DNA from: Datisca glomerata
Lineage: Eukaryota > Streptophyta > Magnoliopsida > Cucurbitales > Datiscaceae
DNA: 64,000 nucleotides
Direction: 5' to 3'
Assembly (NCBI GenBank): GCA_003255025.1
Contig: QANY01000230.1
Span: 1,560,863-1,624,862 of the forward strand
The notes beneath the pieces are model-generated. The model worked only from the letters and a program-made list of their open reading frames with translations. It made no database searches and had not been told where the DNA came from. This document shows, in pieces, positions 24,642 to 35,960 of the stretch; within the stretch, counting starts at the first letter, position 1, and every line of letters starts with the position of its first letter. Made by a program: the position numbers and the translations under genes.

Positions 24642-26732
24642 ATGGTGAGGAAAAAAATATAAGTTTTGGGATTACACTAAACAATCAAATAATCGTTTCA
24701 AGTACAAATTTTGTGAGAGGGATTTTGCTGGAGGGATTTCTAGAGTAAAGTCTCATTTTATCTGGAATTAGTGGTCGTGATATTGATATTTGTAGTAAAG
24801 TACCGGAGGAGGTTCAAGCTGAAGCATATTTTTTAATTAGAGATTCAAGTTCTAGTTCTAATAAGAAAAGAAAAATTGATTTGGTTAATGAAAGTAATAT
24901 AGGATCAAATGCTTGCTCTTTGGGTCTATCTAATCAGACTCAAACCACAGTCCCAGAATTCTCTGCTAAGAAAGAGAAGAGCAATGTTGACAAAAAAATT
25001 GCTCAGATTTTCATCATGAACAACATAGCATTTAATATTATTCAGTCCAAGTCATTTCTTGACATGAGTAAAGTTTTAGGTGATTTTGGTTATGGTTATA
25101 CTGTACCTAGTTATTCAACGCTTCATACTAAGTTAGTACCTGAGGCAAGAACAGATGTTGAGACTTATGTTGCATGTGTAAAACAATCATGGACTAGTAC
25201 AGGTTGTACTATTATGTCAGATTCTTGGACAGACATAAGAATGCGGTCATGGGTTAATGTTATCGCTAGCTCACCGTTAGGTGCTATTGTTTTGAAATCG
25301 TTTGAATGTTCACAGGAGAGATTGACTGGTGAGTATCTTTATAACATTCTTTCTTCCATCATCAATGAAATTGGCCCTGATCATGTTGTGCAAATAGTTA
25401 CTAATAATGCCTCAAATTATGAGTCTGTCGGTTGCATGCTGATGGAAAAATATCCTCGATTATACAGGACTAAATGTGCAGCTCATGGTATTAATTTGTT
25501 ATTGAATGATCATTATAATCAAATTGAATGAGTGAAAAGTGTGATTGATGATGCGAAAAAAATAGTAGATTACATGTATAAGTATCATATGGTATTGCAA
25601 TTTATGAGGAAATATGCAGATGATAGGGAGTTAAAATTTCTGTGTAAGACTAGATTTGCTTCGAACTTTTTTATGCTTCAATCGATAATTGATCGTGAAA
25701 ACAATTTGAGAATTTTGGTTGCATCTTCTGAATGGAGGGGTTTGAATTTTACTAAGACTGCACATGCTAAGTTAGTGACTTCAATAATTCATAATGAGTC
25801 TTTCTGGGTAGATGCGAAAGATTATGTGAATGTTGTTGAGCTTCTGGTGAGAGTTCTTCGATTAGTAGATGGTGAGGGATCTACAGCGGGATACTTATAT
25901 GATGCTATGGAGAGGGCATGAGAAGCGCTTGATCAATATTGTGTAAAAGATCCTTCTTGTTATTCTCTTATAATGAAAATATTTGAGCAGAGAAGAGAGA
26001 AGAACATTCTCCATAAGGTACATGCTACTATTACACTTCTTAATCCAGCTTATATGGTTAGTGAGAAGTACAAAGAAGACAACATTGACATTATAGAAGG
26101 GGTTGAATATCTTGTTCAACAGTTGGGTTCTTTAGATGAAAGAGATCAGCTGGTAACTGAATTAGTTAAATATCATTTAAAGTTTCCACCCTTGTTCAAT
26201 TGTACAGCCACTGCTATGATAAACACTAGTCATCCTCGTAAGTGTTTCTTCGTTTTGAATTAGATTTTCATATGTTTTATGTTGATTTCATTTCTAATGT
26301 AAATAGTTGTATTTATAGGTATTTGGTGGCAGCTTAATGGTTCAATATTCCATATATTGCAAAAGATTGCAATTAGAATTTTAAGTCAACCGTGTAGCTC
26401 ATCAGCTTGTGAAAGAAATTGGAGTGCATGGGAAGCAGCCCAAATGAAAAAAGAGAAATAGATTGGCAACGACAATGTTAGATGATTTGGTGTACGTGAG
26501 AATGAACTCTTTGATGATGACAATGTATAAGGATCGTGAAGTGCTGGATATGACGCCTATTGATCTTTCTAAGATCAATCCATTTGCTGAAGAAGGATTT
26601 GAAGAAGATTTGTTTGAAGAAGAATCATTTGCTTCAGATGACATGAGCTTGTACAACTGGCCTGAACTTCTTCATACCCCAAACGAATATTGTTTTGATG
26701 AAACTTTACCACCCGACGATCCCATTATTTGA
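24642..26732 (+). pseudogene. hAT-like transposase (BED zinc finger, DUF659, hAT C-terminal dimerisation)
   Basis: The ancestral start is probably ATG 24642 (MVRKK). The BED finger follows (FWDYTKQSNNRFKYKFC, then GGISRVKSH near 24760), with its first cysteine changed to Tyr (KYKFC). DUF659 spans about 24990-25530 (TIMSDSWTDIRMRSWVNVIA, VVQIVTNNASNYESVG, KCAAHGINLLL). The C-terminal hAT domain is at 26320-26480 (IWWQLNG, SSSACERNWS). An intron with good borders, GTAAGT...ATAG at 26238-26318, rejoins HPR to IWW. Breaks seen: an extra base in the A run at 24651-24657, a frameshift near 24757, TGA at 25529 and 25919, and a frameshift in an A run near 26450. The tail is acidic. Transposase activity is lost. 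Confidence 0.85.
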
Positions 26733-27416
26733 TAGTTTTTATTAATTCAATTATTTTTTATGGATTGAATATTTTGGATTAATGACTATATTTTGTATGA
26801 ATAGAATACTATTAATTGATCAATATATTTTGATTTATAAAAATGTTTAAAAAATTTGTAGAATGATATTTTTTGTCATATTCATAATATATTGTTATAT
26901 TAATATTTATTTATAAATTTTAAAGCCGTAATTTTAGTATCGAATTTTTAAAAAGAAAACGTATGACACTCGTTTAAAACCCGTATATGAATTTTTACGT
27001 ATCACGTATTATTGACCGAATTTTAGTCGAATGTTTGACCGTTAAATTCTCAAATTATACATTTCGAAAATACTCTGTATTTTTACTGTCCCCGAATTAA
27101 CTATAGGCATGATTGAACCTTTTAATTTCAAAGAGAGAAAAGAGGAGAGAGATTTATTTATTACTAATTAATTAAGTTGCGCTACCACCAGAATTTTGAA
27201 AGGCCAGATTAATTTCTAAAAGGCAGCAATTTTATTTAATTTCTAACAGATTTAATTCCTAATGATTCAATATCATCTTCTTTTTCTGTGCAAAACAGCA
27301 AAAAAGAAAAACCCAGATTTCTTAATTGTATGCTGCCGCCTGCTACTGCTCCTCCTTTTTCATACTTTTATTATTAGCACTGTACAAAAGAAAGTTCCAC
27401 TTCTTCTACTCTTTTG

Positions 27417-30329
27417 CTATTGCTGCCTGTTTGTACAGCTACACTTTGCACGAGAATCTGAGAGTTTCTGCAATCAAATAAAATCCCAAAAAAAAAACGA
27501 GCTTTATCAAGGAAAATAATATAATATATAATTTCTGATTTTTTTTTTAGTTTTTTCTCGTAATATTTGGAGTCCAAATATGGTAAAGGGGTTTTGATTT
27601 ATGTACCTGCACTTGAGTCTGTAGGTCCTTAATATAATCTACGGCCAGGTCTAACATGTCTGATGTGTTGGTTTGCTGCAAAAGAAGGAAAGGAAAGGCT
27701 GTAGAATAAAGATTTTGAACGGTTTGATTCGGTTCAGTTATTATCATCAAACATGTAACTTAATTGATTTGGTCAGTTCGTTTATAACCTGAAAAGTTTT
27801 CGACTTTGCCCAAAAAATCCTGGACAACACCGTTCTTTCGATTTAATTTCACGGCATTCGATTTTTTGAACACTCCTGCTATAGAATTAGAAACCTCACA
27901 AGACCTTGTAAACTTCCGTAATCATGTGAGAGAAAAACATTACCTTATCCATATTAGGCACAAGATCTTGTAGTTTCCTCATCCGTTCACTGATTTTTGT
28001 TCTTCTAACCTGTAAAACTTGATCGACTATGACAAATATTTCATATAAACTGCATATTCTATGCATTTGATATGATCACAACACCTCAAGTTATGATAAC
28101 AAAATTCCTGAGCACCAAATGAGATATTGTCTTGTTAAATTATCAGTTATCATAAAAATTAAACTGTTAACTAAAATAAATTTAAGTTAATCATTTAAAC
28201 TCTCTCAAAATTTCGTCTCAAATGTAAGCTTAAACTTTTTTTTTTCATCTAAAAGGTCTGTAAAAAACATAATTTTAAATGAGAAGAAATTTTGTAGTAC
28301 AGAAATTTTAAACTCATGACGTCTCTTTACAAATTAGTAGAAACAAATTAGATTAAGCAATCAAAGTTACCCTCTCGGCAATGCTTCTAGGGTGAGTCGC
28401 GAAGCCTCGCTTGGCACGGATTTTACACGGTACGGAATCAGAGAACTGCAAAAACTTCTCAATGGCATTCATTTCCGCTGAAGTGTTTGGCAAACTGAGT
28501 TGATGAGCCAATGGAGAAGGGCGACTTCCAGCCTCCGTATTCTGATTAGTTAACAACAAATCTTCAATAAGACCATAGAGCAAATACAATACAGTCGTTC
28601 TATGTATTTTCAGTCAGCTTCAGTTAACAATCTCGTATACGTGTATAAATTTTGTGCGATATAAATTTTCTATACTTATACAAATTAACTTGTAGATCTT
28701 CTAACCACGTTAAAAGAGAACAACGAGAATAGGGAATTTTTATCCAACTACAGATATGTTAAGTGCGGTCGACTAGAACTGAATGTAAGGATCATGACGA
28801 TACAAATTAAAAAAAAAGATATTATGACATGTTGAAAGAGAGAGATTAATTAGCAATGAATATGCAAAATTTTATTACAGATCATATTAAGTGCATTCAA
28901 CTAGGGGTATGTATGGTCAGCTCGGTCCAGTTTTTATGCTGATCAATTATGTATATACATACCGAACATTTATGTGCATATAACTCAAACCGACCGAACC
29001 GTGAAATAATTAATCAGTTCGGTCGGATTTTATGGTCCATAAAGAATTTTTATTTTTCAGAGTCTTATCAATAAATTTATATCATTTTAAAAAAAAATTA
29101 AATTTTTCATATATTTCTATAGAAACTCAAAATTTAAACCGAAAAATTTGAAATGAGAGAAATAATAAAGAAAAGAAATATGAGAAAATAAATTAGTTAT
29201 ACTCGTCAGTACCTGGGTTTCTGATGTGCTTAGATCAGTAATGTTATCGGCTATAAGAGAAGAGTCGTCCCAAGAACCAACTGGGAAACCCGTGAAGAAA
29301 TCATTACTACGATTTTCTGCTAACATTTCATTTCCTGGATTACTTGATCCCAAGTTTTTGTCCTCAATTTCAGCAATGGGACTCATTAGACCTGATGAAG
29401 AAGAAGGTAGCCTGGGAGAGAAATTATTCATCCTGCCCGTCGGAGAAAAAGATGTATCCTCCTTTGTTCGATTTCCGGCCACGAAATTCCCGACGCCTCT
29501 CATTGAAGCATACTCTGCAAATCACTGAGAATTGTTTAGCATTTCTAGAAATTTGCTCAGTTTTTCACTCAGGCAACCAACTTTAAATTTTATTTTCATA
29601 GAATTTCATGGATCTTTACTTGAGCAACTATAAAGAAAATCTAGATTCTAGACTCGAAATTTATACAGAAAGTGCAGCAAAAAGTTAACAATTATGATTT
29701 TTTGGGTTTTTTCTTCGTTTCTCTCGTTTTCTCTTCGCCAAACAAGATTCTGGGAAAAATTTCTTTCTAGAAGAATATGAAGAAGAGTGTATAGGGTATA
29801 TACCACTCTCAATATTGATTTGGGAAAACCAGCCAGCAGGAGAGCTACTATGCCGAATAAGGTTAGAACTACTGCTGGTACCGGTCTTCATTGACGGCAA
29901 CCGATTCATTGCCATCGAATAGTTTCCTCCTTCCATACTTGAACTCAGACTCTGATTCGGCAGAGGTGGTTTCAGAGGAGTTTGGTATAAGCCCTGTGAA
30001 GAAGGAGAGTAGCTGCTGATATTATACTGAGCTTGCTGATTGCCCTCTGCGGCGTCGCCAGCCGGAGAAATCTTCGGAATCTCAGACAGAGTTTCAGGTG
30101 CTGTTTCCGTTGCTCCGGCACCACTGGTTATAAACTCGGCGAAAATCCGTTCAGTTTCCGGGCTCGACGTAATGAATTGCTCACATAATTCTCTGTCCAT
30201 CAGAGTGTTGAAATACGAGCTCGGCGCTGATCGATACCGCATCAAACTGGAGTTCGCCGGCGGTTGATTCTGCTGCGGTTGATGATCATGACGAATACGA
30301 AATTGTTGTTGAAGATCCGACTCCATCAT
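27417..30329 (-). CDS. bHLH transcription factor, FBH / bHLH122-bHLH130-like
   Basis: Six exons on the minus strand give a 394-residue protein: 30329-29804, 29514-29213, 28541-28371, 28009-27944, 27675-27607, 27467-27417 (TAG). All introns are GT-AG, phases are consistent, and the summed length is 1185 nt. The start is the first ATG of MMESD. The N-terminal two thirds is low complexity, rich in Ser, Pro, Gln and Asn, with the family block SSYFNTLMDRELCEQF. The bHLH occupies roughly residues 320-380: basic region RAKRGFATHPRSIAERVRR, helix 1 ISERMRKLQDLVPNMDK, helix 2 TSDMLDLAVDYIKDLQ, with the tail KCSC. This matches Arabidopsis FBH-type factors, nuclear E-box binders that activate CONSTANS (FBH) or act in stress and stomatal responses. 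Assignment within the clade is inferred. No stop or frameshift was found. Confidence 0.92.
27715..27895. mobile_element. Possible hAT-MITE remnant in bHLH intron 4
   Basis: Inside the 268-bp intron (27676-27943). The right end reads 'gattttttgaacactcctgctatag', resembling the complement of the TAGGGGTGTTCAAAA terminus of the MITE at 58031-58437, and 'ttcggttcagtt' occurs near the left end as in that MITE. The ends are too worn to prove insertion. Confidence 0.35.
28903..29045. mobile_element. Possible hAT-MITE fragment in bHLH intron 2
   Basis: 'ctaggggtatgtatggtcagctcggtc' at the left resembles the TAGGGGTG end of the 58031 MITE, and the interior has 'accgaccgaaccg' and 'cagttcggtcgg'. No matching right end is visible. 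It lies in the 671-bp intron 28542-29212. Confidence 0.4.
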
Positions 30330-30660
30330 CAAGTAAGTGAAAGTCTCGGAAAAGGAAAATGAAAAATCCAGGAAAATTTCTCCAGTAACAAAGACTTCAA
30401 ACCCTGAATTCCAGCTCCTTCATGTGGATCTAAGTTCTTAATCAAAAAATTTCAGTTAAGGAAAAAACAAGAAAAAGAGAAAATCGGCAAACGAAGAATA
30501 AAACCAGGATCACTCTCTCTCTGTTTTTCTCTGTCAGCTCTTTCCTAGAGAATCTCGTCTCTCTCTCTCTCTCTAACTCCTTCTCGATCTTGAGAAGAAG
30601 TGGTGGTTGAAGTTTGGCGCCGGTGAGAGAAAAGATGAAGATTAATGGAAATTTATGAAG
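30330..30660 (-). promoter_or_regulatory. 5' leader / proximal promoter of the bHLH gene
   Basis: Upstream of the ATG on the minus strand. It contains GA-rich tracts (complement of the CT runs at 30510-30521 and 30558-30574), common in plant core promoters and leaders. No unambiguous TATA box was fixed. The transcription start is not determined from sequence. Confidence 0.5.
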
Positions 30661-31979
30661 TTTTCCATTTGCCTTTTCTCTACTCTACACTTCGTCTATC
30701 AGTTCACCAAATGGGAACTAACGGAGGCCAGGAATTAGAACATGGTCTCTGAGATTTGTTCCTAATGTTTTTATTTTACTGTTTTGCCCTTTTCATTTGG
30801 GAGTAATTGCTTAAATATCATCGCACCAAAAAATAATAATAGTGGTAATTAAAATTAAGAAAATTTGCGGTGAGAAGACATTTCAAGAAGAAAAATTTGA
30901 AATTAAGAACCTTGAACTTTTTTTTAAAAATAAAACGTGACATTTTTAATAGAAAAAGATATTAAGTTATCTCTGAGCTATACTCCAGTCTTGCATTTTC
31001 ACGTTAATATTTATACTTATTAGAATAGAGTTTAATAAAATATTTTAATTAGATTACGATCTAGATGTAGCAGTCACAAGTTAAATAGAAAATTCTATAC
31101 AACAGGCATAGTCATTTTCCTATAAAAAGTGTCAACTTTTGTTAAAAAATCTAGGGTCATAATTCATTTTTCTGTGGATGGAATCTTTTTAAAATTTACT
31201 CTTAAAACAATGAAAGAAAAAAACGATTAAATGTTAAAACAATTAAAATCACATCATTGCAAATATTTTTAGTCAATCTAGCAATTTCATTTTAAATATT
31301 TTGTAATTAAGGTCAATGTTAAACATAATTCATATGTGGTTTCTTATTATATTCAAGTGATATTTGGACCATATTAAGTTTTTGATTTATTAATCAAAGA
31401 TTTGTTTTAATTTGAAAGATTTTGTAGTAAAATGCCTTTTGATAGAGAATTAGGTAAATTGTCTTCACTTTTCCTTCTAAAAGCTCGTTTTCTTCTTATA
31501 GACTTATACTAATGTCTATTATGTGAAGGATTTTTCCATCTTAATCTTTATTAATGATCTCTTATCCACCCTTGATATCTACTCTTGGAACCATGTTCTC
31601 TGCTCTGGCGTCGTCTTCGTCGATGGTTTTGTTTTCAGGGAGCATGCCCTTCTTTTATTTCAGGCCATTTGTTTGTTAAGTCAGTTTAACAAGATGGTTG
31701 CAGCTATGGTGGCTAGCATTACAGGAATTATCGATATTTCAGGACAATTTTGACAATATTACTTAAACATCGCATAATTCAATTAGTAAACAAAACTATA
31801 AATATAAAACAGTAAAAAATAAAAAAAGCTCGTCCATAGATTGTATATTTATATTTTCTCATAAACTTGATTTAACTTTTCAAAACTAGAGAATCTTGAT
31901 CTATTTTTGGATGAAAATACTTCACTATCCTTTTCAATTTGAAGGTTCCCCTAGCTTGGAGGACCACTCCACTGCCTAT
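30661..31979. other. Intergenic DNA, no gene recognised
   Basis: Upstream of the bHLH gene. An open stretch of 76 codons near 31523 (plus) has no domain signature and lies beside a LINE relic; I do not call it a gene. Confidence 0.5.
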
Positions 31980-32420
31980 TGACAATTACTGTCCTATCTT
32001 TCTATTATCTCTTTTCTTATTTCTTTTTCCTTGTTTACTTTTTAAGAATTTTTTTCTAACACACCAGCAGTGGAATAAACTTCTACTTATCCAAGAGATT
32101 TTACAATTGCTAGCGTGAGTCATTTTCTTCTTAACCTCCGTAACAATGTTGGTTACTCTCCAATCTATACAAGGAGAGCCTAGCAGCCACTCAAGCACCA
32201 TCTTCCTCAATAGCCATTAATTCTCCATACTCAACGAGAAAACCATGGATTGATTTGGCAGTTATTAGCAGGCTATCTCCTTCAAAGTTTCAAACTATGG
32301 CTCTAATTTCACATCTTCCTTTTATAACATCATAGGATGCATCATAATTTATCTTGACATAGCCTACCTCTGGTGGCCTCCTGTGTCTGCAACCTTTGTG
32401 GGCAGAGCTGTGAAGACCTG
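31980..32420 (-). pseudogene. LINE-type RNase H (RVT_3) fragment
   Basis: On the minus strand, from about 32400, one frame reads RRPPEVGYVKINYDASYDV, then GRCEIRAIV, and further on GELMAIEEDG. This has the order of the plant RVT_3 RNase H domain (W.PP..G.VKINVDA..., then the E..A block). Stops interrupt it and the C-terminal 'DS' block is not clear. It is a relic of an L1-type element, or of a host RVT_3 gene fragment. Confidence 0.6.
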
Positions 32421-34530
32421 CTATTGGTTATTATAAACTTAAAACAATAACATTTTGCAAGTAAAGTGTCAAAAAATGAAAATTAAAGTTGATTGGAAAA
32501 AAGTGCACATAAACCAAATAACTAATAAGAAAAGAATAGTATGCACCCGATATACTTTCTCCTTCGTGGTTGCATTGGCTATCGCAATATTCACTTTAAA
32601 GAAAACAAAAGGTTAATTTAATTCCAATCTGATCCTTGGCAATACAAAGAAATTACAGAAAACCCACCAAGAAAAGACAGAACAGAAAATAAACAATTCA
32701 TGGATAATATAAATTGTTGTAAACCTAAATAAATAAAGTTTTAGCAGATAACTGTACTAGCATACTGAAAATATATATTATCGGTTTATTCTATGAATAA
32801 TTTATATTAAAAAATTTGTCTCGGACTTCAATTGAGATAGAAAGGGATTAATTTTAAACTTAGTTAATTATGCACAACATGTATCATTTTCGGATATGGT
32901 TTGATCTTTCCGATTAATTGATATGAAGAGTCTATGTTTAATAGCTAAGATCAAATTTTGACCAAATATTTTTATTATTAAATTCGTTGAATATTTTTAA
33001 ATATTTTCACTGATCTAGGTCATTGAAAAATAAACCAACCACTCATATCTCTTAAACATACACTCTTTTCAATAGAACTAGAAAGATACATTTCCATATT
33101 CTTCATACCAAACTGCCAGCTAATGATATATAATTAAGTAGTTAAGTAAGCACACGCCTTTCCCACTAATTATATATCTGTCTTATCGTGCCCTTTATCA
33201 TATGACAACATTATAATTAAAAAAAAATCAGGTCACCAATAATTAAAATTTCTTAAATTATTATCATGAATATACGAATAGATAGTAAAATATTTTTCAT
33301 CAAATCTATAGCATATATAAATTGAGCTAAGTAAGGAGAAATATTTTCAGACAAAAATATACCCCCACTACCATTTGAAATTTCTTAATTGTCATTCACA
33401 ACTTTAATAATTTTAAATTATCAATAATCAATTGTATAACTTTAATTCAAGTATGATAACATATCTTATGATGCATAAGAAACAAGATTAAGAAAAAACA
33501 TAAAAAATGATTTAAATATAAATCTATTAGGTAAAACGTACCATTAAAATTTTAAAGAGTTTGAAGAAATTATATATGTTAAAAGAAAATCTAACATTTT
33601 TTTAAAAATTCTACAAACATTTAATACTTTATGTAATTTCTTATTACTTATATGTTTAACTATTGTATAATCAATACATTTTCTTATCGCAAGTACTATG
33701 GATTATTATATTAAAATTTTCTTATTGCAAGTACTATGAATTATTATATTAAAATATATCATATCATAATTTGATTAGTTTATTAAAATGTATCACATCA
33801 TAATTTAAATTATTGATATGAAAATTGTCAACAATTATTTACACCACATGCGAAGTGAACTAATAAATTATAAATAACTTGTCGAAAATAATTATAATAT
33901 CGATATTTTAATCTCATATATGTATATTAAATAGTTGATTTGAAGAAAAAATCAGAACTCAAATCCAATCATTAATAGCTCTCAAAAGCAAATCGCACCT
34001 CAAGTTAATTATCTAAATCCAACTCTTTTCCCCCTACGAATAAGTTGCGATAAAGACTCATATTTGCTCAACTAGATATAACCAACTTAAATATTTAAAT
34101 TATTGCACTATATCTGAACTTTTCTTAATATTTAATTTCGTGTCATCACCATAGCCAAAATCAATAAAGAAATAAACAAAATCCTCCCTAAAAATTGGAG
34201 AGAAAGGTCAATGACAATATCTTTTTCATTGATTAAAGTAATTTGTGGTTTTTTGTGTGGTTGAATTATAAAGTAATTAGTGGTTGAATTATTCTGTCCC
34301 CTTAATTATAGATACAAGCGCTACTCACATGCTTGCTATTTTATTTCAAAAGGAATAGTTTTTTGTCCTTTTGATGACACGTGAGCGAGACTTATGTGCC
34401 ACGTGTTACTTTATTAGCATATATTCATTTTTAAATTAGTCAATGATTCATTAGTAATTGAGACTTTATGTCATACTTATAAAGTAATGATAAACTCATT
34501 TCACTTTCGTATGAGATCACTTCAATAATC
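32421..34530. other. Long AT-rich intergenic stretch
   Basis: No gene, transposon end or RNA gene recognised in about 2.1 kb apart from a small tandem duplication at 33679-33754. Confidence 0.55.
33679..33754. repeat. 38-bp tandem duplication
   Basis: 'ttttcttatcgcaagtacta' begins a unit at 33679 and the unit repeats from 33717 with two substitutions. Two copies only. Confidence 0.85.
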
Positions 34531-34539
34531 TTTTTTGTT

Positions 34540-34790
34540 ACATATCAGGCTTTAAGCCGGATAATCATCGATTTTCTTTCTTCGATTGGACTAGAGATTT
34601 GTTGGCTAACCTCCTTAACAACCTCTCCATCACACATCAGACTTTAAGTAATAGCAATCAACCCGGATTAGGCTATTGACTTGTTGGCTAATATTCCCAA
34701 CAATCTTCTCTGTCACACATCGGATTACGAGTCTAATAACACCACTGATCCACTTTCTCGGTTTAGGCTAGAGATTTATTTGTTAACCTG
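34540..34790. repeat. Three degenerate ~90-bp tandem units ('cacacatcagactttaag')
   Basis: Units start near 34543 ('catatcaggctttaag'), 34630 ('cacacatcagactttaag') and 34712 ('cacacatcggattacgag'). Each contains a 'ttgttggctaa'-like block about 60 bp on. A related 'cccgatgtgagattgg' occurs at 34898. Similar 'cacatcgg' motifs recur in dispersed plant repeats. No coding potential. Confidence 0.6.
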
Positions 34791-34899
34791 CTCATACAAG
34801 TGTTGGGTGATATTGTACATTCTCGACTCAAAAAATTAGCTTGTGAGATGAAACTTTTTATTATACTTATGAATTGATCACCGGTTCTTTCACGCACCC

Positions 34900-35160
34900 G
34901 ATGTGAGATTGGCTTAATAAAAAAACTCCATCTTTTTAGAAGACGAACCCTTTATTTTTTTTAACGTTGTTAATTAAGTAATTTAACATGAAGAAGATGA
35001 GCTCTCTTATATTACATACCATTGAACAAATTTAACTTGTCATACATATCACAAAACCTAATTAGTTAGAGTGCGTTCGAAAGTTGAAAATTCTGGGGTA
35101 TATACTTTCTAAAAAAATATTATATATATTATAATCTTTATTTGATTTCATAATTTGCAT
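34900..35160. other. Intergenic DNA, nothing recognised
   Basis: AT-rich; no feature supported. Confidence 0.5.
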
Positions 35161-35960
35161 TTCTTGACCTAGATTCTCGAGGACAGTGTGACATCACCAA
35201 TGTCTATGGGTGCTCTTTCATAACCTACAGATGGAAAAGGCAAAATGTAAGAGATCGAAGTAGGGAGTGGTCTCATTTTTACTCCTCTGAAGCTTAAGTC
35301 AGTTCCTCTGAAGCTTAAGTCAATTCCTCTAAAGCTTAAATCAGTTTGAATTGAGAGCAAGGAGATCAAGTGTAATGGTAAGAGAGTAGTTTGGTTTCAT
35401 ACCTTAATGAGTGTCATTATTCCTCTTCATACAATGTTAGTTCGAGCAATTAGGGGAGCTAAGCTGCTAGTGTGTGGACCGAGGTAAGCTTTCCCATAAT
35501 AGTTTCTCATGGTAGAACATTCGACCTCATCCATGACATTCCATCATCCAGGCGGCGTACACAATGATGTCGTGCGTCAAGCCTCCTTTTATTGTCCCTG
35601 GCTTGGGGAAATCCATTGGCTCTGACTTGGTCGCATGCATTTAGTGACCTTGGGGGAATGTCAGCGTGGCTAGCAAGAAACGCTCATAAGGTCCCCAGGG
35701 CCTTAAATTCCATCTCTACTGGTTTAGAGACATCCTCGTGCTTTGGAATGCTGAGCATGAGTAGGGAGTTTACCAGCATTTCGGAGACCCCTTCGGATCT
35801 TGTCTTAGCTAATATGGTAGAGGACCCTTCAGACTTAGGCAAATCTAGGTTCTGCAAAAACATTAGGTCTTAACTTGCAATGAGCTTAAGCGACCTTGGT
35901 TTCCTAGAGGTCTGAAGACTTTGCTTCCAAACTAGCTTCTTCTTGACTTCACCGACAACT
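35161..35960. other. GC-richer non-coding block with a short tandem repeat
   Basis: Noticeably less AT-rich than its surroundings. A 23- to 24-bp unit 'tcctctgaagcttaagtcag' is repeated three times at about 35283-35345. An open stretch of 93 codons (35592-35873, plus) and one of 66 codons (35369-35169, minus) have no recognised domain. The composition and abrupt borders suggest a fragment of another LTR element, but I found no paired LTR or primer site. Confidence 0.35.

Larger units (their letters stand above)
23696..27107 (+). mobile_element. hAT-superfamily transposon (decayed, BED + DUF659 type)
   Basis: Both ends are rich in 'taatacg/acgtat' words: 'ttaatacgcgtattttt' and 'gaataatacgtatttttt' on the left, 'cgtatgacactcg' and 'acgtatcacgtattattg' on the right. 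Such subterminal repeats are where hAT transposases bind. Candidate ends are CTGGTTAGTTAAT at the left and the complement CTATAGTTAAT at the right, next to the similar octamers GTATGATC and GCATGATT. Between them are a GC-rich putative 5' UTR (23880-24000), a tandem repeat and a pseudogenised transposase. Exact ends are uncertain. The right end lies about 310 bp from the stop codon of the convergent bHLH gene. Confidence 0.75.

Noticed and set aside
29226..29586. Plus-strand open frames
   Set aside because: Antisense to bHLH exon 2.
30040..30267. Plus-strand open frame of 75 codons
   Set aside because: Antisense shadow of exon 1 of the bHLH gene, whose frame is supported by splice sites and the family match.
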